64,000 nt of DNA from Kitasatospora sp. CB01950 (GCF_001905465.1 NZ_LISX01000009.1:260635-324634); one strand, 5' to 3'. Positions 25,496-34,630 are shown, numbered from the stretch's first letter. Program-made: numbers and translations. Notes: a model not told the origin generated them from the letters alone.

Positions 25496-26413
25496 ATGCG
25501 TACGGCAAGGTCACGTCTCCTGGTGGCGGCAGTCGTGCTCGCGGCCGGGGTGTTCGCCACCGGCAGCGCCGACGGCGCGGGCGGGCCCGCTCCACAGGCC
25601 GCGGTGTTGGCTCCGGAAGCCCCCGCGGCGGCCGCCGACAGCTGCGACCCGACGGTCTCGCTGCCGCCCCGAAAGGTGGTCGGCACGAAGATCGCCAAGA
25701 TCATCGAGCGCGACACCCTGCTGGTCGGCGTCGACCAGAACAGCTACAACTGGGGCTTCCGCAACCCGAAGACCGGCCGGATCGAGGGCTTCGACCTCGA
25801 CCTGGCGCACGCCGTCGCCAAGTCGCTGCTCGGCAATCCGGACAAGATCACCCTGAAGACCGTGACCACCGCCGGCCGGGCCGACGCGCTGGACAAGGGC
25901 GACGTCGACCTGATCGCCCGCACCATGACCATCAACTGCGAGCACAAGATCGCCTTCTCCGCACCGTACTTCCGGATCGCCCAGCGGGTGGTGGTGCCGA
26001 AGTCCGCGCACGCGAAGACGCTGGCCGAGGCGCTGAACGGCAAGCGGGCGTGCGTCGCGAAGACCTCCGCCTCGGAGACCGAGCTGAAGCGCGACCCGCA
26101 CGGCACCGTCTCGGTGCGCGCCATGGAGAACCAGCTGGACTGCCTGGTGCTGATGCAACTCGACGAGGTGGACGCCACCTTGACCGACAGTGAGCTGGCC
26201 GCCGCGCAGGTCGCCCAGGACCCGCGGGTGGAGATGGTCGGCGAGCCGATCCTGCCCGGTTGGATGGGCGTGGGGATGGACCAGAAGGACACCGACCTGA
26301 TCGCCTGGGTCAACCAGGTGCTGATCGATTGGCGGGCCTCCGGCGGCTGGCAGACGTCCTACGACCACTGGCTGCGCGACACCATGGGGGCCCCGGACCC
26401 GTACCTGCCGTGA
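25496..26413 (+). CDS. glnH: GlnH-like amino-acid-binding protein
   Basis: 305-residue exported solute-binding protein, family 3. The signal peptide (RSRLLVAAVVLAAGVFATGSADG) has no clear lipobox Cys. The binding domain starts with DTLLVGVDQNSYNWGFRNP, then GRIEGFDLDLAHAVAKSLLG, GDVDLIARTMTINCEHKIAFSAPY in the central hinge, and GKRACVAKTSASETELK. The pattern fits binding of aspartate or glutamate as in mycobacterial GlnH. There is no ABC permease nearby; instead it sits between the membrane sensor and the kinase, which supports a sensing rather than import role. Confidence 0.85.
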   Translation: MRTARSRLLVAAVVLAAGVFATGSADGAGGPAPQAAVLAPEAPAAAADSCDPTVSLPPRKVVGTKIAKIIERDTLLVGVDQNSYNWGFRNPKTGRIEGFDLDLAHAVAKSLLGNPDKITLKTVTTAGRADALDKGDVDLIARTMTINCEHKIAFSAPYFRIAQRVVVPKSAHAKTLAEALNGKRACVAKTSASETELKRDPHGTVSVRAMENQLDCLVLMQLDEVDATLTDSELAAAQVAQDPRVEMVGEPILPGWMGVGMDQKDTDLIAWVNQVLIDWRASGGWQTSYDHWLRDTMGAPDPYLP

Positions 26414-26520
26414 CCGTCCGGCGGGGGACCGGCGTCCGCCCCGCACCGGACGTCGTGGAGACTTGCCGCCGACGGACCGACGCCCCGTCACCACGAGCGT
26501 GCCCGAGAGGAGGAACCGCG

Positions 26521-27870
26521 ATGGCCGGAGGGACCCGCCCGGTGATGAACCGCGAGCAGGTGGACCGCGCGCTGGCCCGACTCGGCGCCGAGCGCGACGC
26601 GGTCGAGGCGGCGCTGCTGGCGCTCCAGGACCACCCCGGGCTGCGGCTGCTGACCGGCGCCGAACTGTCCGGGCGCACCCGCGAGCGCTGGGCGGTCGCC
26701 GAGGGCGGCCTGGCCCTGCTGTGGGCGCTGTTCGACCAGTACGCGGAGGCGCTGGCCTCGGCCCGCGCCGTGCGCTCGCGCCGCACCCGGCCCACCGCCG
26801 CCGAACTCGCCGAGCTCGGCGAGCTGCTGTCCGGCCGCGCGGTCGCCGTCTCCGGCGGTCGGCTCCCCGAAGCGGCCGGCCAACTCGGCTCGCCCGCCCG
26901 GCTGGTGGAGCGCGTCACGCTCGCCGAGCTGCTGGAGCGGATGAACGGCTGGTACGCCGTGGTGGTCGAGGTGGTCAGCGCCGTCGACGCGGTGTGGTCG
27001 GCGCTGCCCGCCCGGATCGACCTGCTGCTCGCCGAACTCGGCCGGGTCCAGATGCTCGCGCTGTCCGTCGGCGTGCGCCCCGGCGGACACCCGCTGGCCG
27101 ACGATCTCGCCGGGCTGGCCGAACAGTTGACGGCGCTGCGGGCCGAGGTGGTGGCCGACCCGCTGGCGCTGTGGCGGCCCGGCCGGGTGCCCGCGCAGCG
27201 CGGCCGGGAGGCCGAGGGCGCAGCCTGGGCCTCCCCCACCGGCGCGGTCGACACCGCCGACTTCGACCGGCTGGGCCGCACCCTGGACGACGTCCGGGTC
27301 GAGCTCGAAGGGCTGCTGCGGCTGCGCGACGAGTCCCACGAACGCCTCCAGCAGGTCGCCGACCTGCTCCAGCGCGCCGACCTGACGCTCGCCGAGGCCC
27401 GCCGGGCCCGCGGCGAGGTGCTGGCGAAGATCGCCGCCACCGAGGTGCCCGCCGTGCCCGGCCCGGCGTCCGCGCTGCGCGAGGCGATCGGGCAGGCCGT
27501 CGACTACCAGCAGACCGGCCAGTGGCACCGGCTCGGCCCGCTGCTGGACGCCCTGGAGAACGCCGCCGCCAAGGAGCTCGGCCGGGCCCGGCAGGCGCTC
27601 ACCGAGGTCGCCCAGCCACTCGCCGTCCGGGCCGAACTGCGCGGCCGGCTGGAGGCGTACAAGGCGATGGCCGCCCGACTCGGCCTGGCCGAGGACCCCG
27701 AGGTGGTCGAGCGTTTCGAGAAGGCCCGCTGGCTGCTCTGGAGCGCGCCGTGCGACCTGCGGGCCGGTGCCGAGGCGGTGGCCCGCTACCAGCAGGTGCT
27801 GCGCGCCCCGGAACGGCAGCCCGCACCGCCGACCGAGGACAGTACCGAGGGGGAGGAAACCGATGGCTGA
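26521..27870 (+). CDS. Coiled-coil protein of the GlnX-PknG operon
   Basis: 449-residue soluble protein, mostly helical, rich in Leu, Ala, Glu and Arg with heptad-like spacing (VEAALLALQDHPGLRLL, RLRDESHERLQQVADLLQRA). No enzymatic motif or membrane helix is seen. ATG 26521 has AGGAGG 7 bases before it and the gene overlaps pknG by 8 bases (pknG ATG is 27863), indicating translational coupling. Location between glnH and pknG suggests a scaffold or regulator of the kinase. That role is inference only. Confidence 0.75.
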   Translation: MAGGTRPVMNREQVDRALARLGAERDAVEAALLALQDHPGLRLLTGAELSGRTRERWAVAEGGLALLWALFDQYAEALASARAVRSRRTRPTAAELAELGELLSGRAVAVSGGRLPEAAGQLGSPARLVERVTLAELLERMNGWYAVVVEVVSAVDAVWSALPARIDLLLAELGRVQMLALSVGVRPGGHPLADDLAGLAEQLTALRAEVVADPLALWRPGRVPAQRGREAEGAAWASPTGAVDTADFDRLGRTLDDVRVELEGLLRLRDESHERLQQVADLLQRADLTLAEARRARGEVLAKIAATEVPAVPGPASALREAIGQAVDYQQTGQWHRLGPLLDALENAAAKELGRARQALTEVAQPLAVRAELRGRLEAYKAMAARLGLAEDPEVVERFEKARWLLWSAPCDLRAGAEAVARYQQVLRAPERQPAPPTEDSTEGEETDG

Positions 27871-30361
27871 GGCGTGCGCCCGTCCGGACTGCGACGGCGA
27901 GATCGACGGCGACGGGTACTGCACCGAGTGCGGCCTCGCACCGACCGCCGCCGTGACACCCGCCGCTCCGTCCCCCGCCGCCGTGCCGTGCGGCCGCCAG
28001 GACTGCGACGGCGAGATCGACGCCGACGGCTTCTGCACCGAGTGCGGCCTCGCACCGACCGCCGCCGTGACACCCGCCGCCGTCCCGGCCCCGCGCAGCG
28101 CGCCCGGCGACCCGTGCGGCCGCCCCGACTGCGACGGCGAGATCGACACCGACGGCTACTGCGACGACTGCGGCCTGGCCGGCTCCGTCTCCGTCCCCCT
28201 CGCGCCGGCCGGCTCCGGCCGTTCCACCTCGGGCAGTTCCACCTCCGGCCGCTTCACCTCGGGCCGCTCTGCCTCCGGCCGTTCCGTCTCGGTGCGCAGC
28301 TCCGTACGCGGTTCGACGGGCAGCACCGGCACCGGTGGCCGGCGCGGCAACCTCGGCGCGGGCCTGGTCACGGTGCCGCCGGTGCCGGCCGCGGACCCGT
28401 CGAAGGCGGTGCTGGCGAACCCCCAGGTGCCGGAGGGTCGGCGGTTCTGCTCGCGCTGCGACCAGCCGGTGGGCCGGGGGAAGAACGGCGTCCCGGGCCG
28501 CCCGGAGGGCTTCTGCACCAAGTGCGGCACCCCGTACTCGTTCACCCCGAAGCTGGTGCGCGGCGATCTGGTCGGCGGCCAGTACGAGGTGATGGGGTGT
28601 CTGGCGCACGGCGGGCTCGGCTGGATCTACCTGGCGGTGGACCGCCGGGTCAACGACCGCTGGGTGGTGCTCAAGGGCCTGCTGGACACCGGCGACGAGG
28701 ACGCGCTGGCGGTGGCGATCGCCGAACGCCGCTTCCTGGCCGAGGTCGACCATCCGAACATCGTCCGGATCATCAACTTCGTCGAGCACCCCGACGCCCG
28801 CACCGGCGCCGCCGACGGCTACATCGTGATGGAGTACGTCGGCGGCAAGTCGCTCAAGGACATCGCCGGCGAGCGCCGCACCCCGGACGGCCGCCGGGAG
28901 CCGATGCCGGTCGAGCAGGCCGCCGCGTACGCGCTGGAGGCACTGCCCGCACTCGGCCACCTGCACGCCCGCGGGCTGGTGTACTGCGACTTCAAGCCGG
29001 ACAACGTCATCCAGTCCGACGACACCCTCAAGCTGATCGACCTGGGCGCGGTGCGCCGGCACGACGACGACGGACCGATCTACGGCACCGTCGGCTACCA
29101 GGCCCCGGAGATCGCCGCCGACGGGCCCTCGCCCGCCTCCGACCTGTACACGGTGGGCCGCACGCTGGCCGTGCTGACCGTCGAGCTCCCCGGCTGGACC
29201 GGCCCGCGACAGCACGAACTGCCGGGCCCGGACGAGGCCGAGGCGTTCGCCCGCTACGAGTCCTTCCACCGTCTCCTGCTGCGCGCCACCGACCCGGACC
29301 CGGCCCGCCGGTTCGCCTCCGCCGAGGAGATGGCCGGCCAGCTCACCGGCGTGCTGCGCGAGGTCCTCGGCCTCCAGGACGGCCGCCCCCGGCCCGCCGT
29401 CTCCACCCTGTTCGGCCCCGAACTGCGGGTGGTGGACCCGGAGTTCGGCGAGCAGCCGCCGGACGCCCGGGCCACCGCGCTGGCGCTGCCCGCGCCGCTG
29501 GTCGACCCGGCCGACCCGAACGCCGGCTTCCTGTCCGCGCTGCCCGCCGCCGACCCCGCCGAGGCGCTCACCGCCCTGCGCGCGGCCGGTGCCGACTCCC
29601 CGGAGCTGCGGCTGCGCACGGTCCGCGCCCACCTGGAACTCGCCGACGACGAGGCCGCCGCACAGGAGTTGGCCGCCCTGGAGGACGAACACGCCGGTGA
29701 CTGGCGGGTGGTGTGGTACCGGGGGCTGGCCGCACTCGCCGCGGGCCGGACCGAGGACGCCGCGGAGGCCTTCGACGCCGTGTACGACGCCTTCCCGGGC
29801 GAGGCCGCGCCCAAGCTGGCGCTCGCGGTCTGCGCCGAACTGCTCGGCGACACCGCCGCGGCCGCCGCCCGCTACGCGCTGGTCGGCGGCACCGACCGGT
29901 CGTTCGTCGGCGCCGCGTTCGGCCTGGCCCGGGTCCGGCTGCGGGACGGCGACCGGCCCGGCGCGGTCGCCGCGCTGGAGGCGGTGCCGGAGAGCTCCAC
30001 CCACCACACCGCGGCCCGGATCGGCGCGGTCCGCGCCCGGCTGCGCGGCCGCGCCGCCACCGAGGCGCTGGCACCCGAACTCGCCGACAGCTCCGCCCAG
30101 CTGACGGTCCTCGAACTCGACGCCCGGCGGCGCGCCGAACTCGCCGCCGAAGTACTGGAGACCGCCCTCGACTGGGTGCTCGCCGGAGCGGCCGGCCGGC
30201 CCGCCACGCTGACCTTGCTGGGACATCCCGCCGAGGAACGGGAACTGCGGCTTGCCCTGGAACACTCCTACCGGGTGTTGGCTCGGTTGACCGACCGGGC
30301 CGAGAAAAGGATCGAGTGGGTGGAACGGGCCAACCGGGCCCGCCCCCGGACGTGGGTGTGA
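27863..30361 (+). CDS. pknG: PknG-type serine/threonine kinase with triplicated N-terminal Cys4 modules
   Basis: 832-residue soluble kinase. Residues 1-106 hold three tandem Cys4 modules (C5/C10/C20/C23; C43/C48/C58/C61; C85/C90/C100/C103) around the phrase DCDGEID-DGYCTECGLAP. A Ser/Thr/Gly/Arg linker (117-165) follows, then the PknG rubredoxin-like site (C196, C199, C218, C221), the kinase domain (about 238-500) and a TPR-like C-terminal domain. Kinase motifs: glycine loop HGGLGWIYLAVD, Lys271, catalytic loop YCDFKPDN (Asp376), and DLG instead of DFG at 393-395, all as in mycobacterial PknG, which phosphorylates the FHA protein GarA to control 2-oxoglutarate use. ATG 27863 follows GGGAGG. 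The next gene overlaps or abuts its stop. Confidence 0.9.
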   Translation: MAEACARPDCDGEIDGDGYCTECGLAPTAAVTPAAPSPAAVPCGRQDCDGEIDADGFCTECGLAPTAAVTPAAVPAPRSAPGDPCGRPDCDGEIDTDGYCDDCGLAGSVSVPLAPAGSGRSTSGSSTSGRFTSGRSASGRSVSVRSSVRGSTGSTGTGGRRGNLGAGLVTVPPVPAADPSKAVLANPQVPEGRRFCSRCDQPVGRGKNGVPGRPEGFCTKCGTPYSFTPKLVRGDLVGGQYEVMGCLAHGGLGWIYLAVDRRVNDRWVVLKGLLDTGDEDALAVAIAERRFLAEVDHPNIVRIINFVEHPDARTGAADGYIVMEYVGGKSLKDIAGERRTPDGRREPMPVEQAAAYALEALPALGHLHARGLVYCDFKPDNVIQSDDTLKLIDLGAVRRHDDDGPIYGTVGYQAPEIAADGPSPASDLYTVGRTLAVLTVELPGWTGPRQHELPGPDEAEAFARYESFHRLLLRATDPDPARRFASAEEMAGQLTGVLREVLGLQDGRPRPAVSTLFGPELRVVDPEFGEQPPDARATALALPAPLVDPADPNAGFLSALPAADPAEALTALRAAGADSPELRLRTVRAHLELADDEAAAQELAALEDEHAGDWRVVWYRGLAALAAGRTEDAAEAFDAVYDAFPGEAAPKLALAVCAELLGDTAAAAARYALVGGTDRSFVGAAFGLARVRLRDGDRPGAVAALEAVPESSTHHTAARIGAVRARLRGRAATEALAPELADSSAQLTVLELDARRRAELAAEVLETALDWVLAGAAGRPATLTLLGHPAEERELRLALEHSYRVLARLTDRAEKRIEWVERANRARPRTWV
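27872..28178. repeat. Three tandem Cys4-coding repeats in pknG
   Basis: Three in-frame units encoding DCDGEID-DGYC-x2-CGL with conserved DNA such as GACTGCGACGGCGAGATCGA. Units 1 and 2 also share the following APTAAVTPAA segment almost base for base; unit 3 has drifted after CGLA. Confidence 0.85.
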
Positions 30362-30363
30362 AC

Positions 30364-31479
30364 ATGCCGCAGCAGACCGAGTGCCCGACCTGTGCCGAAC
30401 CGCTGGGGCCCCAGGACGCCTTCTGCGGGGCCTGCGGCACGGCCCTGACCGGGCCACCGACCCTCCGCGACCTGCCGGTCGTGCCCAGCTGCCCGAACTG
30501 CGGATCCACCGAGCTCGCCGACGGCTGGTGCCAGCGCTGCGGCCACGCCCAGCCCCGCGAACGCGACCACCAGGAGCACGAGGTGACGGGCGTCGCCGCG
30601 GTCTCCGACCGGGGCCTGCGCCACCACCGCAACGAGGACGCGTTCGGCGTCGCCGGCGCCGAATGCCCGGACGGCGCACCCGCCGTGATCGCCGTGGTCT
30701 GCGACGGCGTCTCCTCCTCGGCCCGCCCCGACGAGGCGTCCGCGACCGCCGTCACCGCCGCCACCGACTCCCTGGTCGCCGCGCTGAAGGCCGGCCGCGA
30801 CCCCGGGCAGGCCATGCACGAGGCGATCGGCGCCGCCAACCGGGCCGTCACCGCGCTCGCCCACGACGGCACCCCCGCCGAACCCGGCCGCCACAACAAC
30901 GCGCCGGCCTGCACCTACGTCAGCGCGATCAGCGCCGGCGGCCTGGTCACCATCGGCTGGGTCGGCGACACCCGCGCCTACTGGATCCCCGACGACCGGG
31001 AGTCCGCCGAGCCGTACCGCCTCACCGAGGACGACTCCTGGGCGGCCCGGATGGTCGCCGCCAAGCTGATGGACGAGGCCGAGGCCTACGCCGACCCGCG
31101 CGCCCACGCCATCACCGGCTGGCTCGGCGCCGACGCCGAGGACCTCGACCCGCACACCGTCAGCTTCACCCCGCACGTCCCCGGGGTGCTGCTGATCTGC
31201 ACCGACGGCCTGTGGAACTACGCCGAGGCCGCCACCGACCTGGCGTTCTTCGTCCGCGCCGACGCCCGCACCGAACCGCTCGCCGCAGCCCGCGCGCTGG
31301 TGACGTTCGCGGTCGAACGCGGCGGCCACGACAACATCACCGTCGCCGTCCTGCCGATCGACCCACAGGTCTCCCCCGCCGACCACGACGACACCCTGCT
31401 CGACGTCCCGCTGCCGCGCGCCGCCGCCGACACCGACGCCACCGTGCCGCTGCGCCGGGCCGAGCCGGCCGCCAACTAG
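30364..31479 (+). CDS. PP2C phosphatase with two N-terminal zinc ribbons
   Basis: 371 residues. Two Cys4 zinc ribbons open the protein (C7, C10, C21, C24 and C43, C46, C56, C59). The PP2C domain spans about 72-345, with SDRGLRHHRNEDAFG, VVCDGVSSS, WVGDTRAYWIP, LICTDGLWNYA and GGHDNITVAVL, retaining metal-ligand Asp residues. It would reverse phosphorylation by the upstream kinase. The start may be ATG 30364 or GTG 30358; the latter overlaps the pknG stop as GTGA. Neither has a clear ribosome binding site, which fits coupling. The tail after 345 is acidic and disordered. Confidence 0.85.
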   Translation: MPQQTECPTCAEPLGPQDAFCGACGTALTGPPTLRDLPVVPSCPNCGSTELADGWCQRCGHAQPRERDHQEHEVTGVAAVSDRGLRHHRNEDAFGVAGAECPDGAPAVIAVVCDGVSSSARPDEASATAVTAATDSLVAALKAGRDPGQAMHEAIGAANRAVTALAHDGTPAEPGRHNNAPACTYVSAISAGGLVTIGWVGDTRAYWIPDDRESAEPYRLTEDDSWAARMVAAKLMDEAEAYADPRAHAITGWLGADAEDLDPHTVSFTPHVPGVLLICTDGLWNYAEAATDLAFFVRADARTEPLAAARALVTFAVERGGHDNITVAVLPIDPQVSPADHDDTLLDVPLPRAAADTDATVPLRRAEPAAN

Positions 31480-31511
31480 CCACTCCCGACTCTCCGACAG
31501 GAGCCCACCGC

Positions 31512-32846
31512 ATGGCCTCGTTGTCCAAGCCCGACGCGCCACGATTCGACGTCGACGTCTTCCAGAACGAGTACCTCGCCCAGGGCGCCCGGGAGGTCAA
31601 CGCGATCGTCACCGTCACCGCGACCGGCGGCGGCACCTCCGGCGGGCGGCCGCTCGGCGCGGCCGCCCCCGGGCCGGGCACCGCCGTGGTGCTGGTGATC
31701 GACTGCTCCGGCTCGATGGAGCACCCCAACACCAAGATGCGCAACGCCCGCGAGGCCACCGCAGCCGCCATCGACACGCTGCCCGACGGCGTCGCGTTCG
31801 CCGTGGTCGCCGGCACCAACCGCGCGGAGGACGTCTTCCCCGGCAACGGCACCCTCGCCGTCCTCGACCCGTACACCCGCATCCACGCCAAGGAGGCGCT
31901 GCACCGCCTCAAGCCGTCCGGCGGCACCTCGATCAGCACCTGGATAGACCGGGCCCGGAAGCTGTTCGACGCACACCCCGGGACCACGATCCGGCATGCC
32001 GTGCTGCTCACCGACGGCCGCAACGAGCACGAGACGCCCGCCGACCTGCAACGCGCCCTGGACGCGGCGACCGGCGCGTTCACCGCCGACTGCCGGGGCG
32101 TCGGCACCGACTGGGAGGTCGCCGAACTGCGCCGGATCTCCTCCGCGCTGCTCGGCACCGTCGACATCGTCGCCGAACCCTCCGGCCTCGCCGAGGACTT
32201 CCGCGCCATGATGGCCACCGCCATCGGCAAGCAGGTCGCCGACGTGGCGCTGCGGGTCTGGACGCCCGCCAACGCCCGGGTCAAGTTCGTCAAGCAGGCC
32301 GCACCCGCCGTCGAGGACCTCACCGAGCGTCGCACCGAGGCCGGGCCGCGGGCCGGGGACTACCCGACCGGGTCCTGGGGCGACGAGTCCCGCGACTACC
32401 ACGTCTGCGTGGAGGTCCCGGCCGCCGCCGTCGGCAACGAGATGCTCGCCGCCCGGATCAGCCTGGTGCTGCCGGGGCCCGACGGCACCACCGAGGTGCT
32501 CGGCCAGGGCCTGGTGCGCGCCGTGTGGACCGACGACCTGGCCTCCTCGACCCGGATCAACCCGCAGGTCGCGCACTACACCGGCCAGGCCGAACTCGCC
32601 GAGTCCATCCGCGACGGCCTGGAGGCCCACCGGGCCGGCGACCTGGACCGCGCCACCGCCAGACTCGGCGCGGCCGTCCGCCTCGCCCACGCCAGCGGCA
32701 ACGAGGGCACCCTCAAGCTGCTGCGGAAGGTGGTGGACGTGGTCGACGCGAGGGAGGGTACCGTTCGGTTCCGTAAGAACGTGAGCGAGGCCGACTCGAT
32801 GACACTCGAGACCCGGTCGACCAAGACCGTACGCGTGAAGAAGTGA
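31512..32846 (+). CDS. von Willebrand factor A domain protein
   Basis: 444-residue soluble protein. A vWA domain occupies about residues 57-235 with the metal-ion adhesion motif DCSGSM (64-69), the Thr-bearing PSGGTSISTWIDRA and the Asp-bearing LLTDGRNEH, so metal-dependent protein binding is likely. The second half (240-444) has beta-rich and helical segments and no export signal. Proteins of this type in TerY-like triads work with a kinase and a PP2C phosphatase, exactly the neighbours here. ACAGGAGCCCACCGC precedes ATG 31512. Gap to the phosphatase gene is 32 bases. Confidence 0.85.
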   Translation: MASLSKPDAPRFDVDVFQNEYLAQGAREVNAIVTVTATGGGTSGGRPLGAAAPGPGTAVVLVIDCSGSMEHPNTKMRNAREATAAAIDTLPDGVAFAVVAGTNRAEDVFPGNGTLAVLDPYTRIHAKEALHRLKPSGGTSISTWIDRARKLFDAHPGTTIRHAVLLTDGRNEHETPADLQRALDAATGAFTADCRGVGTDWEVAELRRISSALLGTVDIVAEPSGLAEDFRAMMATAIGKQVADVALRVWTPANARVKFVKQAAPAVEDLTERRTEAGPRAGDYPTGSWGDESRDYHVCVEVPAAAVGNEMLAARISLVLPGPDGTTEVLGQGLVRAVWTDDLASSTRINPQVAHYTGQAELAESIRDGLEAHRAGDLDRATARLGAAVRLAHASGNEGTLKLLRKVVDVVDAREGTVRFRKNVSEADSMTLETRSTKTVRVKK

Positions 32847-32892
32847 GCCGGACACCCGCCGGACCCGAACCTGCTGGAGTGTGGGGGACCTG

Positions 32893-34497
32893 ATGCCGAT
32901 CTGCCCTAGGGGACACGAGTCTCAGGCCGAGGACTGGTGCGACTACTGCGGATTCCCGATGACCCCGCCGCCCGGCCTGGCGATCCCCGGGTTCCCGGCC
33001 GCCCAGGAACGGCCCGGCGGCCCCGGTGCGCCGGGTGCGCCCGGCGCACCGCAGGCCCCGTACGGCGGCGGCTACCCGCCGGCCGGACCGGGCAGCACCC
33101 CGTCGGCCGGCACCCCCGCCGGGGGCGGCGGCTACTTCGAGCCGCGCCGCGCCGCCACCCCGCCGGGCGGCACGCCCACCGGCCAGGCCCCGGGCCCGTA
33201 CGGTGCCCCGCCGCAGGCCGCAGAAGCCCCGGGCCCGTACGGCGCTCCGCCGCAGGCCGCGGAGATGCCCGGTCCGTACGGCGCCCCGCCGCAGGCCCCG
33301 GAAGCCCCCGGCCCGTACGGCGCTCCGCCGCAGGCCCCCGCGCCGGCGCTGACCAGCTGCCCGATCTGCCGCACTCCGCAGACCGGTCGGTACTGCGAGG
33401 ACTGCGGGTACGACTACAACCTGGCCACCTCGGCCCGCCCGCCGGGCGGCCCCGCCCCGGTCGGGCACCAGTCGCCGCCCGCGCCGCAGCCCGTCGGCGG
33501 CCCGCACGGCCGCCCCGAGCAGGGGCGGGCCCAGCAGGCCCCGCCGTCCGCGCAGCACGGCTACGGCTTCCCGCCCTCCGCGCCCCCGGCCGCGCCCGCC
33601 GGCTTCGAGCCGTCCGCGTTCGAACCGGCCGCCCCCGCGCCCGCCGGCTTCGAACGCCCGACGCCGTTCGAGCGGCCGCAGCAGCCGTACGAGCAGCAGA
33701 ACCCGTACGAGCCGCAGTCGCCGTACGAGCCGCAGTCCCCGTACGAGCGGCCGGGCTACCAGCAGCCCGCGCCCGCCGCCGGCTACCCGGGCGCGCCCTC
33801 GTTCGACAAGCGCCCGCCCGCCGCCTTCCCTGACGGCGACTATGAGCGCCCTGGCCCGGTCTACGCCGAGCCGACCGGCCCGCAGCCGGGACAGCCGGGA
33901 CAGCAGCAGCGTCCCCCGCAGCAGGGCGGCGACGACTTCGGCACCTCGTTCCGGCTCACCCCGCCCGGACAGCACGGCCAGCCCCAGCCCGGCCAGCCCC
34001 AGCCCGGCCAGCACGGCCAGCACGGCCAGCCCCAGCACGGCCAGCCGGGCCACCAGGGTCACGGGCAGCCGCCGGCCGCTCCGCAGCGCACCGCCTGGGT
34101 CGCCGTGGTGGCCGCCGACCCCGACTACTTCAACGACATGATGGCGCGCAGCGGCCCGGAGGCGGCCGGGCTGTCCTTCCCGCCGTACACCCCGGAGCGG
34201 CGGATCCCGCTGACCGGCCGGGGCCAGCTGCGGATCGGGCGGCGCAGCCAGCAGCGCGGCACCGTGCCGGAGATCGACCTGTCGGTCTCCCCGGAGGACC
34301 CGGGCGCCTCGCACCAGCACGCCCTGCTCGCCGAACAGCCCGACGGCAGCTGGGTGGTGGTCGACCAGGACTCCACCAACGGCACCACCCTCAACGGCGG
34401 CCCGGACACCCTGCCGCCGCACACCGCGATCCCGCTGAACGACGGCGACCGCGTCCACATCGGCGCCTGGACCACCATCACGGTGCACCGGGCCTGA
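32893..34497 (+). CDS. FHA-domain protein with two zinc ribbons and Pro/Gln-rich repeats
   Basis: 534 residues. An N-terminal zinc ribbon (ICPRGHESQAEDWCDYCG) and a second ribbon (SCPICRTPQTGRYCEDCG, about 155-172) frame four 13-residue repeats of PGPYGAPPQAAEA type (codons 100-151). A long disordered stretch of YEPQSP and GQPQPGQ repeats follows. The C-terminal FHA domain (about 440-534) has the phosphothreonine-binding signature LRIGRRSQ, ASHQHALL and DSTNGTTLNG. By analogy with GarA it is the likely reader or substrate of PknG. ATG 32893 is preferred over GTG 32881 because of the GGGGG spacing and because the CPxGH ribbon starts there. A strong terminator follows 15 bases after the stop. 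Confidence 0.85.
   Translation: MPICPRGHESQAEDWCDYCGFPMTPPPGLAIPGFPAAQERPGGPGAPGAPGAPQAPYGGGYPPAGPGSTPSAGTPAGGGGYFEPRRAATPPGGTPTGQAPGPYGAPPQAAEAPGPYGAPPQAAEMPGPYGAPPQAPEAPGPYGAPPQAPAPALTSCPICRTPQTGRYCEDCGYDYNLATSARPPGGPAPVGHQSPPAPQPVGGPHGRPEQGRAQQAPPSAQHGYGFPPSAPPAAPAGFEPSAFEPAAPAPAGFERPTPFERPQQPYEQQNPYEPQSPYEPQSPYERPGYQQPAPAAGYPGAPSFDKRPPAAFPDGDYERPGPVYAEPTGPQPGQPGQQQRPPQQGGDDFGTSFRLTPPGQHGQPQPGQPQPGQHGQHGQPQHGQPGHQGHGQPPAAPQRTAWVAVVAADPDYFNDMMARSGPEAAGLSFPPYTPERRIPLTGRGQLRIGRRSQQRGTVPEIDLSVSPEDPGASHQHALLAEQPDGSWVVVDQDSTNGTTLNGGPDTLPPHTAIPLNDGDRVHIGAWTTITVHRA
33190..33345. repeat. 39-bp tandem repeats in the FHA gene
   Basis: Four in-frame 39-bp units encoding PGPYGAPPQAxEx. They vary mostly at silent positions (GGTGCC, GGCGCT, GGCGCC), which points to older duplication kept for its protein sequence. 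Confidence 0.8.
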
Positions 34498-34512
34498 CCG
34501 AGCGTCACGCCG

Positions 34513-34549
34513 GACCGGCGGCGGGGAGCCTGCCTCCCCGCCGCCGGTC
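34513..34549 (+). terminator. Terminator of the GlnX-PknG-FHA unit
   Basis: Perfect 16-bp stem, 34513-34528 with 34534-34549, loop CCTGC. It separates the signalling operon from the ABC exporter, whose ATG is 81 bases further on. Confidence 0.85.
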
Positions 34550-34630
34550 GGCATGCCCAACCATCACCGAGCGATCAAAGTTCATACAAATGCGCTCGTG
34601 GGGGCCGCCCCAGCGCCTACGCTTCGGCCC

